DNA of 64,000 bases, taken from assembly GCF_037893015.1 (NCBI RefSeq), contig NC_133666.1:619242974-619306973 (forward strand), written 5' to 3'. A program made the translations under genes and the position numbers. Of the stretch, positions 63,257-64,000 are shown piece by piece. The stretch is from Macrotis lagotis. Its lineage: Eukaryota; Chordata; Mammalia; Peramelemorphia; Peramelidae. The number at the start of each line of letters is the position of its first letter. Position 1 is the first letter of the stretch. The notes beneath the pieces are model-generated. The model saw nothing but the letters and a program-made list of their open reading frames with translations, did no database searches and was not told where the DNA came from.

Positions 63257-64000
63257 CTGGGATAACCCTTCTAAGTCATTTTAACAAAAGCCCTTTCTTT
63301 TGTTCTACCTATTACCCACCTTGCAAAGAAAAAAAAAACTTCAAAGAAGTCTGAAAAGAGCCTTAGAAAAATATTATTTCTCAATATTCCAAACAAAATC
63401 AAAGAAGAGATTTTTAATATGTTCCAAGATGTACATACTGTTCTCATCTTTTATGTGCTAGAATTTGGTGATGATAATCTTTGTGTAATCTTCATTTTTG
63501 TATAAACTAGATAACTTAAAATGATTAAATTGCTTAAGCATAAGAGGAAATAATAAAATGTTGATTTTTCAGTCTTCAATTTTCTAGTTACAACTAAAAA
63601 AAATTGACTCACTAAAAGCCAATTAACTTCATACATGATAGTAGAATTGGCCCATGACATTTAAGTCTGAAGAATATATATTATGAAAGTATATTTGGGG
63701 GAAACATCTCTCCAGGAGAAAGTAATCTTAGAAATCAATGAAGCAGTTACCAGGTTATGCAAATAGAGCTATTAAGGAAAGGATAGGCCTGATTCCATCT
63801 TGAAGGAGGCCTCCCAATAAGTATAGACTTCCTGCCCCACACTAGAATATTTTAGCTAACCTCAGAAAAATGCATTAACCTACTGGAACAACTCCTAGAT
63901 CCCAAAATTAACAAGGTTAACATGCTCTTCCCCAAATCACCTGACATCCTGTCCCTATTAACTTACCAATTTAAGTAAAGTAGCTGAGCAGCTTCACCAC

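Larger units (their letters stand above)
57667..64000 (-). other. PYCR3: PYCR3 intron 1 (partial)
   Basis: No exon for the N-terminal dinucleotide-binding loop and no CpG island are seen up to the window edge, so the intron is over 6.3 kb. It is filled mostly by L1 3' ends, an A-tailed SINE and L2 copies; the last 0.7 kb looks unique and AT-rich. Confidence 0.7.

Overview
This is nuclear DNA from a marsupial mammal. The evidence is the repeat content: many young tRNA-derived SINEs that open with 'ggggcagctaggtggtgcagtgg' -like heads and end in 'ttgccttgcaaaa', SINEs with RTE-type tails ('aagagt..gactgaacaacaaca' or 'gaatgaaggacaaacaac'), marsupial-type LINE-1 3' ends, and a deep layer of old MIR and L2. 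I cannot name the species. All reading below is by eye and from memory of gene families; no search was run.

Three host genes are recognisable, in the same order I recall from human 8q24.3 (EEF1D - TIGD5 - PYCR3). (1) EEF1D, minus strand, about 5.9-37.4 kb: translation elongation factor 1 delta. Seven coding exons give a canonical 285-aa protein. A further 1.24-kb upstream exon gives the long, nuclear isoform (699 aa by my splice reading). A likely non-coding first exon lies in the CpG island near 37.3 kb. A 57-base in-frame candidate cassette exon lies at 10867-10923. (2) TIGD5, plus strand, 38104-40050: a single-exon gene domesticated from a pogo/Tigger DNA transposase, with no recognisable catalytic DDE triad. 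(3) PYCR3 (PYCRL), minus strand, 53.5-57.7 kb and beyond: pyrroline-5-carboxylate reductase 3, with five coding exons visible and the first (start of the NAD(P)-binding fold) not found, so probably beyond the right edge.

Layout: 1-5.9 kb intergenic DNA with a 5'-truncated LINE-1 that has a clear target-site duplication; 5.9-24 kb EEF1D coding exons and introns; 24-36.7 kb the large first intron of EEF1D, rich in SINEs; 36.7-39.4 kb a CpG island that serves as a divergent EEF1D/TIGD5 promoter and carries very long G runs; 40-53.5 kb the TIGD5 3' UTR followed by SINE-dense intergenic DNA; 53.5-57.7 kb PYCR3 exons; 57.7-64 kb PYCR3 intron 1, holding L1 3' ends and a long old L2 copy.

The genes do not form a pathway: EEF1D serves translation elongation (and transcription in its long form), TIGD5 is a presumed nuclear DNA-binding protein, and PYCR3 makes proline. 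The notable points are the six-fold W-K-(Y/F)-D-x-A-E repeat in long EEF1D, the candidate cassette exon, the G-run-loaded divergent promoter, and several nested SINE insertions. I saw no clearly undescribed system.
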